Source: Candidatus Hydrothermarchaeota archaeon
GTDB taxonomy: Archaea; Hydrothermarchaeota; Hydrothermarchaeia; Hydrothermarchaeales; BMS3B
Assembly: GCA_015521615.1 (NCBI GenBank)
Contig: WANW01000014.1
Span: 1 to 41,711 of the forward strand
Length of the DNA stretch: 41,711 nt
Reading direction: 5' to 3'
The position numbers and the translations under genes are program-made. The notes under the pieces were generated by a model. The model was given only the letters and a program-made list of their open reading frames with translations. It searched no databases and was not told the origin of the DNA. This document shows, piece after piece, positions 8,059-15,492 of this stretch (positions within the stretch are counted from its first letter, which is position 1; every line of letters starts with the position of its first letter).

Positions 8059-8394
8059 ATGGGAATACTGCGCCTCGCTACCCTTGTGCCTCTTTCCCTC
8101 TCTGTAATCCTGCTCAGCCTCACGGCAATGAGGCAGGCCCTTATTGGAGGAGATACAAAAATTGTTGGTGTGTACCTCGGTACAGCATTTCTGCTGCTGG
8201 GGGTTGAGCTCTATATTGTAAGGTATGAGATTCTGGACGAACTCCTTACAGATATCCTGGAAAGGCGGAGCAGGCTGGGGATAGTGTACAGTGAAAAGGG
8301 TTTTATCAAGGGCACCACACTCTTCGCATTCGTGGCTCTCGCAGTTAGTAGCTTTGCCCTGCTCCTGAAGTATATCTCGGGGTCCAGGCCATGA
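8059..8394 (+). CDS. Three-helix membrane protein of the b6-type operon
   Basis: The product has 111 residues from ATG 8059. Three hydrophobic segments are at about 8-28, 37-55 and 85-105; the loop between the last two is charged (EILDELLTDILERRSR). No cofactor-binding Cys or His pattern is visible and I do not recognise a family. It starts one base after the preceding small gene and its stop overlaps the cytochrome b6-like gene by 4 nt, so it is very likely a subunit or assembly factor of the same membrane complex. An upstream in-frame TTG at 8014 would overlap the first gene and has no support. Confidence 0.68.
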   Translation: MGILRLATLVPLSLSVILLSLTAMRQALIGGDTKIVGVYLGTAFLLLGVELYIVRYEILDELLTDILERRSRLGIVYSEKGFIKGTTLFAFVALAVSSFALLLKYISGSRP

Positions 8395-9056
8395 TTGCGG
8401 AAATTGTAGACTGGCTGGACGAAAGGCTCGCGATTCGCCGCGACCTGGAGCGAGCACTGCGCAGGACTGTGCCAGAGCATGCCACAGGTGCTATTTACTG
8501 CCTCGGGGGTATTGCTTTCCTTGCATTTCTGGTTGAGGTAATCACCGGCATTGCACTTGCCAGGTACTATCAGCCAAACGCAGCGCTCGCCTATGAAAGC
8601 GTCAGGATAATAACCTACGATGTGCCTCTTGGTTCTCTGGTGAGGAGTCTGCACTACTGGGCTGGCAATGTAATGATTGCCGCCATGCTTCTGCACATGC
8701 TCAGAGTGTACTTCATGGGAGCATACCGCAAACCCAGAGAACTGAACTGGATTGTGGGCGTAGCGCTACTTCTGCTCACCTTCACCTTTGGATTCAGCGG
8801 CTATGCACTGCGCTGGGACACAGCAAGCTATGGCGCAACAAGCATAGTGGTGCTCGCTCCTGCCTCGCTGCCCTTTGCCGGAGCATGGGTAATAAAGGTA
8901 TTCCTTGGAGACGTAATAATAACTGGAGAAACTCTTACGAGGCTGTACTTCCTGCACGTCTTTCTCCTGCCCATGACCGCGTTTGTGCTGATGCTCATTC
9001 ACTTCCTGATTGTGAGGAGGCAGGGCATTGCCAGCTATGGTGAGGTGACTTTATGA
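8391..9056 (+). CDS. Cytochrome b6-like subunit
   Basis: The 221-residue, four-helix protein is homologous to cytochrome b6. Haem ligands are His88 and His102 (13 residues between) and His189 and His204 (14 residues between, the b6-type spacing). AIYCLGG at residues 35-41 places Cys37 at the position of the Cys that covalently holds haem ci (cn) in cytochrome b6. KPRELNW and FGFSGYALRWD are also b6-like. It should carry two b haems and possibly haem ci, moving electrons and protons from a quinol. The gene overlaps both neighbours by 4 nt. No Rieske or cytochrome c/f gene is adjacent. Confidence 0.9.
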   Translation: MIAEIVDWLDERLAIRRDLERALRRTVPEHATGAIYCLGGIAFLAFLVEVITGIALARYYQPNAALAYESVRIITYDVPLGSLVRSLHYWAGNVMIAAMLLHMLRVYFMGAYRKPRELNWIVGVALLLLTFTFGFSGYALRWDTASYGATSIVVLAPASLPFAGAWVIKVFLGDVIITGETLTRLYFLHVFLLPMTAFVLMLIHFLIVRRQGIASYGEVTL

Positions 9057-9472
9057 GGGAGATACCATTCTTTCCGCACCAGGTGGTTCGTGAACTTGCG
9101 CTTGCCAGCTTTGTGCTGGGTGTGCTTCTAATCCTGGCTGCACTCTTCCCGGCGCCCCTGGGTAAGGAGGCAGTACCTGGAGAAGTAACGGCGATAGAAC
9201 CACCCTGGTACCTCTCACCCCTCTTTGGCTTTCTGGCCTTCTGGCGGGCCAACATTTCCACAAATTTGAGCTTTGCCATTGCCTTGCCTGTGATTGTCCT
9301 CGTAATAATATTGCTCCTCCCCTTCATAGACAGGGGCAAGGAGGAGGCAACACCACCCATGAAGAGGCAGGCGTGGAGCATTGCAGGCGTGGCCTTCATC
9401 CTGGTTCTCCTCTACTTCGCGTACTACGCCTACACCGCAGGCTTAATGGGCTATGCAGAGCTGCTCCCATGA
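9053..9472 (+). CDS. Cytochrome b C-terminal / subunit IV-like protein
   Basis: The product has 139 residues with about three helices, corresponding to the C-terminal part of cytochrome b that is a separate subunit IV in b6f complexes. The Qo motif is present as PPWYLSPLFGF at about residues 50-60: the usual PEWY Glu is replaced by Pro. PPWY/PDWY variants are known in bacterial and archaeal complexes using low-potential quinones. The ATG overlaps the b6-like gene (ATGA) and the stop overlaps the last small gene. The separate start and clean overlaps show a natural split, not a frameshift. Confidence 0.85.
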   Translation: MREIPFFPHQVVRELALASFVLGVLLILAALFPAPLGKEAVPGEVTAIEPPWYLSPLFGFLAFWRANISTNLSFAIALPVIVLVIILLLPFIDRGKEEATPPMKRQAWSIAGVAFILVLLYFAYYAYTAGLMGYAELLP

Positions 9473-9627
9473 AACTCGAAATCGCCTTAAAGCTGGCTGC
9501 GCTGGCACTGATGACCCTGGCGGTAGAGAGAATATTTTCCGGAGATATCAGGGCACTGCTTCTGATGCTGCTTGCGGCTGTACTTGTTTATTTTTCCTCA
9601 AGGCAAGCTATTCGGCAGGCAGGGTAA
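9469..9627 (+). CDS. Small two-helix protein, last gene of the b6-type operon
   Basis: A 52-residue product starts at ATG 9469, overlapping the subunit IV gene by 4 nt. Two hydrophobic stretches (ALKLAALALMTLAVE and LLLMLLAAVLVYFSS) are joined by a short charged turn. No family is recognised. The 4-nt overlap makes it part of the same transcript and probably the same complex. Its last 20 bases overlap the end of the convergent histidine kinase gene. Confidence 0.55.
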   Translation: MKLEIALKLAALALMTLAVERIFSGDIRALLLMLLAAVLVYFSSRQAIRQAG

Positions 9628-11095
9628 AGCAGAACTTGCTCCCCTTTCCGGGCTCACTCTCTGCCCAGATGGTGCCTCCATGAAGCTCAACCATGCGTTT
9701 TGCCAGTGCGAGGCCCATTCCAGTGCCTGGATAGCGTCTGGTGGTTGAAGAGTCCACCTGAAACAGAGGCTCGAATATCTTCTCAAGGTGATGCTTCTCT
9801 ATGCCTATGCCGGTATCTTCCACGCACACCACTATGAAGCCAGCGCTGAGCACTGATGCTTTAACTCTCACCTCCCCTCCCGTACGGTTGAACTTTATCG
9901 CATTGTCTATGAGGTTGTTGAGCACATGCTTTATGCCCATAACGTCAACCTTAACAGGTGGAAGACGCCTTTCAAGCTCCACATATATCCTAACTCCATG
10001 CCTTGTGGCCATCTCCTCCTTTCTCTCCACCACCTCCCGTATAATACCCTCAATATCTGCCACCTCCAAATTAAGCGAGACCTCTCCGCGGTGTATCTCC
10101 GCAACCTTCACCAGGTCATCGATTATGTGATTCTGCCTCTCCAGCGCCTCAGCTGCCAGTTTTAAATACTCCTTTATACTGCCGTTCACCTCTCCCATGG
10201 CAAGTTCTATAAATCCTCTGGCTACAGTAAGCGGCGTTTTAAGTTCATGGCTTACATTTGAAATTATATCTGTCTTTATCTGATCTATCTCCCGGAGCTC
10301 ATCATAAGCGAACTTGAGCTCTTCATGTGCCTTTTCAAGGTCCTGGAGCATGTTGAAGTATGCATCTCTGCTCTGCTTGAGCATCTCCTCATAGCGCTTT
10401 CTCTGCGTAATGTCCCGCACTATTGCGGTGAAGCCCTGCCTGCCAAGAGATGTGAGGGTCATCTCCACATCTATAACATCACCATCCTTTCTGCGCATCT
10501 TCAGCTCACTCTGTCTGGCAAATCCTTCTATTCTTGCCTTTTTTATGAGTTCCCTCAGCTCCTCCCTAACCTCCGGTGGAAACAGGGTCTCAAAGAGTTC
10601 GCCTACAATTTCAGCCTCACTGTAGCCCAGAATATCCTCAGCTCCGCGGCTCCACATAAGTATCTCGCCTTTGCTGCTAAAATTAATCACTGCGTCCATC
10701 GAAGCCATAAGAATGGCGCGAAGCTCTGCAGTGCGTTCATCTACAAGCTCCTTTAAATGTTCTGAATAGTGTCTCAGTTCTTTTGTCTTCTCTTCAACTA
10801 TCTTAACCAGCTCTTCTGTATGCCTTCTTAACTCTGCTTCAAGCTCAACTTTTTTGCTAACCAGGTAGGCAAAGGCTGTGGAAAGTGCAGGCGCCAGAAA
10901 AATCATGATGTGAAAGGTAATAAACAGTGGATCTGCCCTTATAAGGTGAGCACTAAGCCCTCTAAATCCAGACATAGCTTTATACTCGTAGGCGAGGTAG
11001 AAGATAAGCAGAAACCAGCCGCTCAGGCCTATTGCAATACTCAGCCTGTAGGTCTTTATCGTCTCTGTGAGCTCTTTGATAAATCTCAGCATCAT
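9608..11095 (-). CDS. Membrane sensor histidine kinase with PAS domain
   Basis: The product has 495 residues. Two transmembrane helices (about 18-38 and 58-80) are followed by a coiled coil, a PAS domain (about 125-235, ending ITQRKRYEEML), a second coil, and a HisKA domain with the phospho-acceptor His283 in NVSHELKTPLTVA. The ATPase domain has the N box NNLIDNAIKF (~393), G1 DTGIGI (~427) and G2 GTGMGLAL (~457). There is almost no extracytoplasmic loop, so it probably senses an internal or membrane signal. Its start overlaps the stop of the PAS-only gene by 4 nt. No response regulator is in the window. Confidence 0.92.
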   Translation of the reverse strand: MMLRFIKELTETIKTYRLSIAIGLSGWFLLIFYLAYEYKAMSGFRGLSAHLIRADPLFITFHIMIFLAPALSTAFAYLVSKKVELEAELRRHTEELVKIVEEKTKELRHYSEHLKELVDERTAELRAILMASMDAVINFSSKGEILMWSRGAEDILGYSEAEIVGELFETLFPPEVREELRELIKKARIEGFARQSELKMRRKDGDVIDVEMTLTSLGRQGFTAIVRDITQRKRYEEMLKQSRDAYFNMLQDLEKAHEELKFAYDELREIDQIKTDIISNVSHELKTPLTVARGFIELAMGEVNGSIKEYLKLAAEALERQNHIIDDLVKVAEIHRGEVSLNLEVADIEGIIREVVERKEEMATRHGVRIYVELERRLPPVKVDVMGIKHVLNNLIDNAIKFNRTGGEVRVKASVLSAGFIVVCVEDTGIGIEKHHLEKIFEPLFQVDSSTTRRYPGTGMGLALAKRMVELHGGTIWAESEPGKGSKFCFTLPAE

Positions 11096-12765
11096 ACCTC
11101 GCCTCTTAATCTGCGAAGCTCTTCACGAAGTTTTGCAATTTCATTTTTGAGCTCTATCATCTTCATCTCCCTGCCTATAGCCATGTTATAGAAGTCCTCC
11201 AGTTCACGCATCTTGCGGCGGAGTTCCTCCTCCGCCTTAACCTCCTTTGTTATATCCTTTGATATTCCAACCATACCTATTGGCTTACCCTTCGGATCCT
11301 TCAGCAGGGAGAGGGACAGACTTATGTCTATAAGCTTGCCATCCTTTCTGTATATCTTCATTCTGTAGTTTCTTATTGCATCTTCCGGATACTCAAGAAG
11401 AAACTCTTCCATCCTTTTCCTCTTATCCCGGAACTCCTCAGGATAGAGGTCGTATATGCTTCTACCCATAATCTCCTCTGCGGTGAAGCCAAACATATCC
11501 TCTGCTCCCTGACTCCAGAATGTTACCCTGCCTTCCAGGTCGGTTGCAATTATGGCATCTCCAGAACTCTTTACAATATTGTTGAGGAAGTCTCCTGTCT
11601 CCCTCAGCTTCTTTTCCAGCTCATGCCTCTCTGTTATATCACTTACAACCTCAAGAACACGATTTATCTCTCCTTTGTCGTTTTTCAGAGGATATGCATT
11701 TATCTCTGCGTAAAACTTTCTTCCTTTTTTTGTTCGATGTTCATGCACCACCTTCGCAGGCCTACCTGTAGAAAAGACCTCAAGAACAGGACAGGATTCC
11801 CTCTCCTCTGCACAGGGCCACTCTCTGAAATGTGCCACTTCGTAGCACTTTCTGCCAATAATCTCTTCCTTTTTTAAGTCGCACATCTCCGCATACGCTT
11901 TGTTGCACATAAGGATTCTAAACTCGCGGTCCACCACAGCTATACCATGCCCCAGGCTCTCTAGTATGTTCTCAAGAAAGTCTCTGCTGCGCTCTATCTC
12001 CTTTTCCAGCATCGCCTTTTCTGTCGCATCCTCACTGAGGAGTATCAGACCCTCTATCTCACCGCCCGCTCCTCGAAGGGGTTGCAGCGTGAAGTTCAGA
12101 TAAACGGTAGCTCCTGCCTTTGAGCGGTGTTCATGACTGTAAACCTTTATAACCTCGCCATCTTCCAGCACCCGCCTGAAAAGCTCCTGGAAGCTTTCAC
12201 CCCTGTACTCTTCCTCAAGCAGTGTGCTTATCTCGCTGAAATGCCTTCCGATAACCTCTTCGCGGGTTATATCCAGCTTCCCAAATCTGCGCATGTGCTC
12301 CACTTGATAAGTATTCATGGCCTTTATTTTCAAATCACTGTCTAGAACGATTATTCCAGTTGATATACTATCAAATACACTTTTGCTGAAGTTTTTAAGC
12401 CTTAGAAGTTCTTCCTTTGCCAGCTCACCCTCAGTTATGTCACGTATAATTGTCAGGACATATATTTCTCCCTCAAAATCAAGAGGAAGCTTTGTAATCT
12501 CAAGAAAACATACTTTTCCATCATGTTCCAGCTTTTCAATGTTCCGTATACATTTATTTGAGCTAAAAACTTTTAAATAATCCTCTTTTCTTATAGGTAT
12601 GAGGTCATACACCCTCTTTCCCTTTATTTCATCTTCCTGCATGCCAAGTAGTTGAGCAAATCTGCGATTGAAAAATACGATCTCAAAGTCTCTATTGATG
12701 ACATACACAGCCTCTTCAAGGCACTCCACAACTTCTCTCCAGAGTTTGAATTTTTCTTCAATCAT
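11092..12765 (-). CDS. Four-PAS sensor protein without kinase domain
   Basis: The 557-residue soluble product has four tandem PAS domains (about 8-115, 125-250, 258-380, 390-508), each ending in a typical DIT-type linker, then a basic coiled coil (515-557). There is no HisKA, ATPase or other output domain. PAS3 carries Cys307, Cys318 and Cys325 in KCYEVAHFREWPC and ESCP, a pattern seen in PAS domains that may bind metal or react to redox state. The 4-nt overlap with the downstream kinase suggests it is the kinase's sensory partner, working through coiled-coil contact. Confidence 0.85.
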   Translation of the reverse strand: MIEEKFKLWREVVECLEEAVYVINRDFEIVFFNRRFAQLLGMQEDEIKGKRVYDLIPIRKEDYLKVFSSNKCIRNIEKLEHDGKVCFLEITKLPLDFEGEIYVLTIIRDITEGELAKEELLRLKNFSKSVFDSISTGIIVLDSDLKIKAMNTYQVEHMRRFGKLDITREEVIGRHFSEISTLLEEEYRGESFQELFRRVLEDGEVIKVYSHEHRSKAGATVYLNFTLQPLRGAGGEIEGLILLSEDATEKAMLEKEIERSRDFLENILESLGHGIAVVDREFRILMCNKAYAEMCDLKKEEIIGRKCYEVAHFREWPCAEERESCPVLEVFSTGRPAKVVHEHRTKKGRKFYAEINAYPLKNDKGEINRVLEVVSDITERHELEKKLRETGDFLNNIVKSSGDAIIATDLEGRVTFWSQGAEDMFGFTAEEIMGRSIYDLYPEEFRDKRKRMEEFLLEYPEDAIRNYRMKIYRKDGKLIDISLSLSLLKDPKGKPIGMVGISKDITKEVKAEEELRRKMRELEDFYNMAIGREMKMIELKNEIAKLREELRRLRGEV

Positions 12766-12849
12766 GCTGCAAATTGTTTATATACGTTTCAATATTTTTA
12801 ATGTTTTTGATAGGGAATTTTTTTACCGAGTGTCACAATACCTTATGCG

Positions 12850-14052
12850 ATGAGATACGCGCTCATATTTCTGCTCCTGTTCCCCTGCGCTCTGGCAGAG
12901 CCGGCAACAGCGACGCAGGTTACAGCCTTCTCCTCGCCAGAGTCAGCGCTGGGTGCGCTCGCAGGCTTTATAGCGTCCGCCAACACCACCCTCTACATAA
13001 ATGTGTACACCCTGACCAGCGAGGAGATAGCGGGGCTTATCCTGAAGGAGGTGGAGGAGGGCACAAGTGTCACGCTCATGGTGGACGGAGCACCCGTCGG
13101 TGGGCTTCCGGAGAAGGAGCGCCTTCTGCTGGGAACACTCGCCTCGCATGGCGTTGAGGTGTACCTCTACGATGGCCCCCTCAGGTTCAACCACGCGAAG
13201 TATGCCGTGGCAGACAACACAAGCGTGCTCATAACCACCGAGAACTTCGGTGCCAGCGGATTTCCGCCCAATGGAGAGGGCAACAGGGGCTGGGGCGCTG
13301 TAATAGTCAGTAAGGGGCTCGCCAAGGAACTCGCGCGGCTCTTCTTCTACGACCTGCGCCATGCCGATAGGTTCACAGGCGAAGGGCGGATGCAGCTCTC
13401 TGCACAGGAGGCGCGCCCCTACGCGGGTGTGAGGTATGAGGGCAGCTTCCCTGTGCTTGCGGTTGTAGCTCCTGAGAATGCGATAGATGCCACGCTTGCG
13501 CTGCTCAGGAGCGCAAACCGCTCCATATACATAGAGCAGTTCTACATCTACACCTACTGGGGCAGGGCAAAGGAGGGCTCCCCCGCGACAACACCCAACC
13601 TCTTCCTCGAGGAGGTAATAAACGCGGCGCGCAGGGGCGTGGAGGTAAAGATACTCCTCGACTCCACCTGGTACAACGTTAAGAGGGACGACCCGCGGAG
13701 CAACCTTCGCACCGTCCAGTATGTGAATGAGATAGCGCGCAGGGAGAACCTGCCGCTCGAGGCACGCCTTGCGAAGCAGGACAACAGGATAAGAAAATAC
13801 CACATCAAGGGCGTGGTGGTGGACGGCAGAGCGGTTATGTTTGGAAGCATGAACTGGAACGAGCACTCTCCCAAGAAGAACCGCGAGGTGAGCGTAATAA
13901 TCTACGGCGAGCCCGCGCGCTACTTTGAAAGGCTATTCCTCGAAGACTGGGAGAGGAGCGGAGAAGGCGGCACGGAACGGCAGCCGTGGCTCGTTGCAGC
14001 GCTTCTGGCGCTCCTTTTCCTCGCGCTCCTGCTCAAAAGGCGCGCCTCTTAA
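12850..14052 (+). CDS. Secreted, membrane-anchored phospholipase D-like protein
   Basis: The product has 400 residues. An N-terminal signal peptide (ALIFLLLFPCALAEP) and a C-terminal helix followed by LLKRRAS (about 380-400) predict a cell-surface protein with its body outside. Two HKD motifs are present: NHAKYAVAD (His115, Lys117, Asp122) and YHIKGVVVD (His318, Lys320, Asp325), each followed by the Gly/Ser-x-Asn stretch (TENFG, GSMNWNEHS). The family includes phospholipases, nucleases and lipid synthases; the surface location excludes a housekeeping cytoplasmic nuclease and suggests lipid or external DNA processing. Confidence 0.86.
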   Translation: MRYALIFLLLFPCALAEPATATQVTAFSSPESALGALAGFIASANTTLYINVYTLTSEEIAGLILKEVEEGTSVTLMVDGAPVGGLPEKERLLLGTLASHGVEVYLYDGPLRFNHAKYAVADNTSVLITTENFGASGFPPNGEGNRGWGAVIVSKGLAKELARLFFYDLRHADRFTGEGRMQLSAQEARPYAGVRYEGSFPVLAVVAPENAIDATLALLRSANRSIYIEQFYIYTYWGRAKEGSPATTPNLFLEEVINAARRGVEVKILLDSTWYNVKRDDPRSNLRTVQYVNEIARRENLPLEARLAKQDNRIRKYHIKGVVVDGRAVMFGSMNWNEHSPKKNREVSVIIYGEPARYFERLFLEDWERSGEGGTERQPWLVAALLALLFLALLLKRRAS

Positions 14053-14056
14053 AAGT

Positions 14057-14725
14057 TTACTCCTCCAGCAGCTTTTGCCTGTAGGAGCGGAACTCTGCAT
14101 CCAGCACCCGCGCTATGCTGCGCGCCTTCTCCCGCCCTATGCCCGGAACCTTCATAAGCTCCCCCTCCCTCGCGGCGAACACTCTGCGCGGCGTGCGAAA
14201 GTGGGTGAGCAGGCGCTCCGCAAGCTCCGCACCAACGCTCGGCAGGCCACTCACCAGGAATATCTGCTTCTCCTCCATGTTCAGCATCTTCGGCTTGGCC
14301 CTTATCCTCGGCTTCGACCGGCGCTTCTCCTGCTCCCTCCTTGCAAGGGTGAATATCGCCCTCGCAACGGAAAGCTCATCCCTCGCCTGAAGCACAGCCA
14401 CCCCCATCTCCAGGCTAAGCGAGAAGAGGCTGCCCCATATCGCCGAGAAGTTGCTGAAGTACTCCAGCTCCTCTTCCAGGTAGCCCTGTATGAGTATCAG
14501 AGGCTTCTCATATGCCTCGCTCAGCCTGCTCGCCTGGTCAAAGAGCCTGCCCGAGAACAGCGAAGATAAGAAGTCCCTCGCCGACTTGCGCTCAATACCG
14601 ACGCGCTCACTCACCACGTAATCTGCAACGCTCAGAGTGCGCAGCTTCACCTTAGCTCCGAGCTCCTCAAGCAGCGCGGGCACCTGTGAGGCCTGCTCCC
14701 TTACATCCACAACTACCTCAACCAT
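14057..14725 (-). CDS. XPF/ERCC4-family structure-specific nuclease
   Basis: The product has 222 residues. The N-terminal ERCC4 nuclease domain carries VVVDVREQ and the catalytic signature IERKSARDF (ERKxxxD). After a linker, a tandem helix-hairpin-helix region (GLPSVGAELAERLL and KVPGIGREKARSIA) binds DNA. This is the short, helicase-less XPF form, which acts on branched or flap DNA. The ATG at 14725 is chosen because a GGAGGAAGAG ribosome-binding site precedes it; the upstream in-frame extension has none. It overlaps the end of the upstream membrane-protein gene by 8 nt. Confidence 0.9.
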   Translation of the reverse strand: MVEVVVDVREQASQVPALLEELGAKVKLRTLSVADYVVSERVGIERKSARDFLSSLFSGRLFDQASRLSEAYEKPLILIQGYLEEELEYFSNFSAIWGSLFSLSLEMGVAVLQARDELSVARAIFTLARREQEKRRSKPRIRAKPKMLNMEEKQIFLVSGLPSVGAELAERLLTHFRTPRRVFAAREGELMKVPGIGREKARSIARVLDAEFRSYRQKLLEE

Positions 14726-15491
14726 TCTCTTCCTCCAGCAGGTATGCGGTAGGCGCGACAACGCTCATGTAGGTGTAAACCACCGCCTGCACAAGCCTCC
14801 CTGCCAAAAACAGGGCAACTCCCGCAGCAAAAGCCTTGCCCCTGAACTGGGTCGCCATACCTATCAGCATTGTTATGAATATCAGCAGCATGAAGATTAA
14901 ATTTATAGCCACCACCTCACCGCTGCGCCTTGTACCGAGGGAAGCACTCCTCTCCATGGCAGCGAGAAAGCCCTTGCCCTCAAGCACTGCAACCGGCACA
15001 GCGAAGAAGAGCAGTGCAAAGGCGACCACGCCGAGCAGTGATATCAGCAATGTGAGCAGAGCGAAGAGCACGGAGCGGGTGTAAACGAAGCCTGCCAGAC
15101 TGAGGGAGCTTACGACGAAGATGCAGCCCACAAAGAGCAGCGCGGCAACGCCTATTGCGAGTAGGCTTTTCCAGCGTGAGAGCGCCTGTCTCAGAGCGAG
15201 AATAAGGGAAACTTCACCCCGCCTGTACTGCTCGGCAAGCGAGGCGTACATCCCGTAGGTCAGCATGTCCACAGCAAGCAGGGCGGGAAGGCTTGCCACA
15301 ACAGGCAGAGCAAGATGCCTCACTCCTTGGACCTCCCCCCGCTGGAGCATTAGAGCAACCTCGTAGAGCACCCTGCTCAGGAAGAGTAGAAAAGCTGTGT
15401 AGATGAAGGTGGTCGCAATTCTGGGCACAAAGAGCTTTGGCTCGGCGCGCAGCAGGGCAAGTGCCTCTGCAAGCACGCGGAGGGTGCGCAT
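14718..15491 (-). CDS. Polytopic membrane protein, unknown function
   Basis: The product has 257 residues with about six hydrophobic helices. The second half, with FALLFFAVPVAVLEGKGFLAAMERSASLGTRR, resembles archaeal DUF4013/DUF7847-type membrane proteins in which a conserved Glu-Gly and an amphipathic helix precede the last membrane hairpin. The ATG at 15491 is chosen for its GGAGG ribosome-binding site 8 nt upstream, one base after the tgtA stop. It sits between tgtA and the nuclease in one transcript. No function can be given. Confidence 0.65.
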   Translation of the reverse strand: MRTLRVLAEALALLRAEPKLFVPRIATTFIYTAFLLFLSRVLYEVALMLQRGEVQGVRHLALPVVASLPALLAVDMLTYGMYASLAEQYRRGEVSLILALRQALSRWKSLLAIGVAALLFVGCIFVVSSLSLAGFVYTRSVLFALLTLLISLLGVVAFALLFFAVPVAVLEGKGFLAAMERSASLGTRRSGEVVAINLIFMLLIFITMLIGMATQFRGKAFAAGVALFLAGRLVQAVVYTYMSVVAPTAYLLEEENG

Positions 15492-15492
15492 G

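Noticed and set aside
9050-9060. Possible frameshift splitting a single cytochrome b gene
   Set aside because: The junction is a clean ATGA overlap, and the cut falls where b6 and subunit IV are naturally separate.
12943-13866. Long open frame antisense to the phospholipase D-like gene (about 307 codons)
   Set aside because: The sense frame has two HKD motifs, a signal peptide and an anchor; the antisense frame shows no motif and is a by-product of GC-rich codon use.
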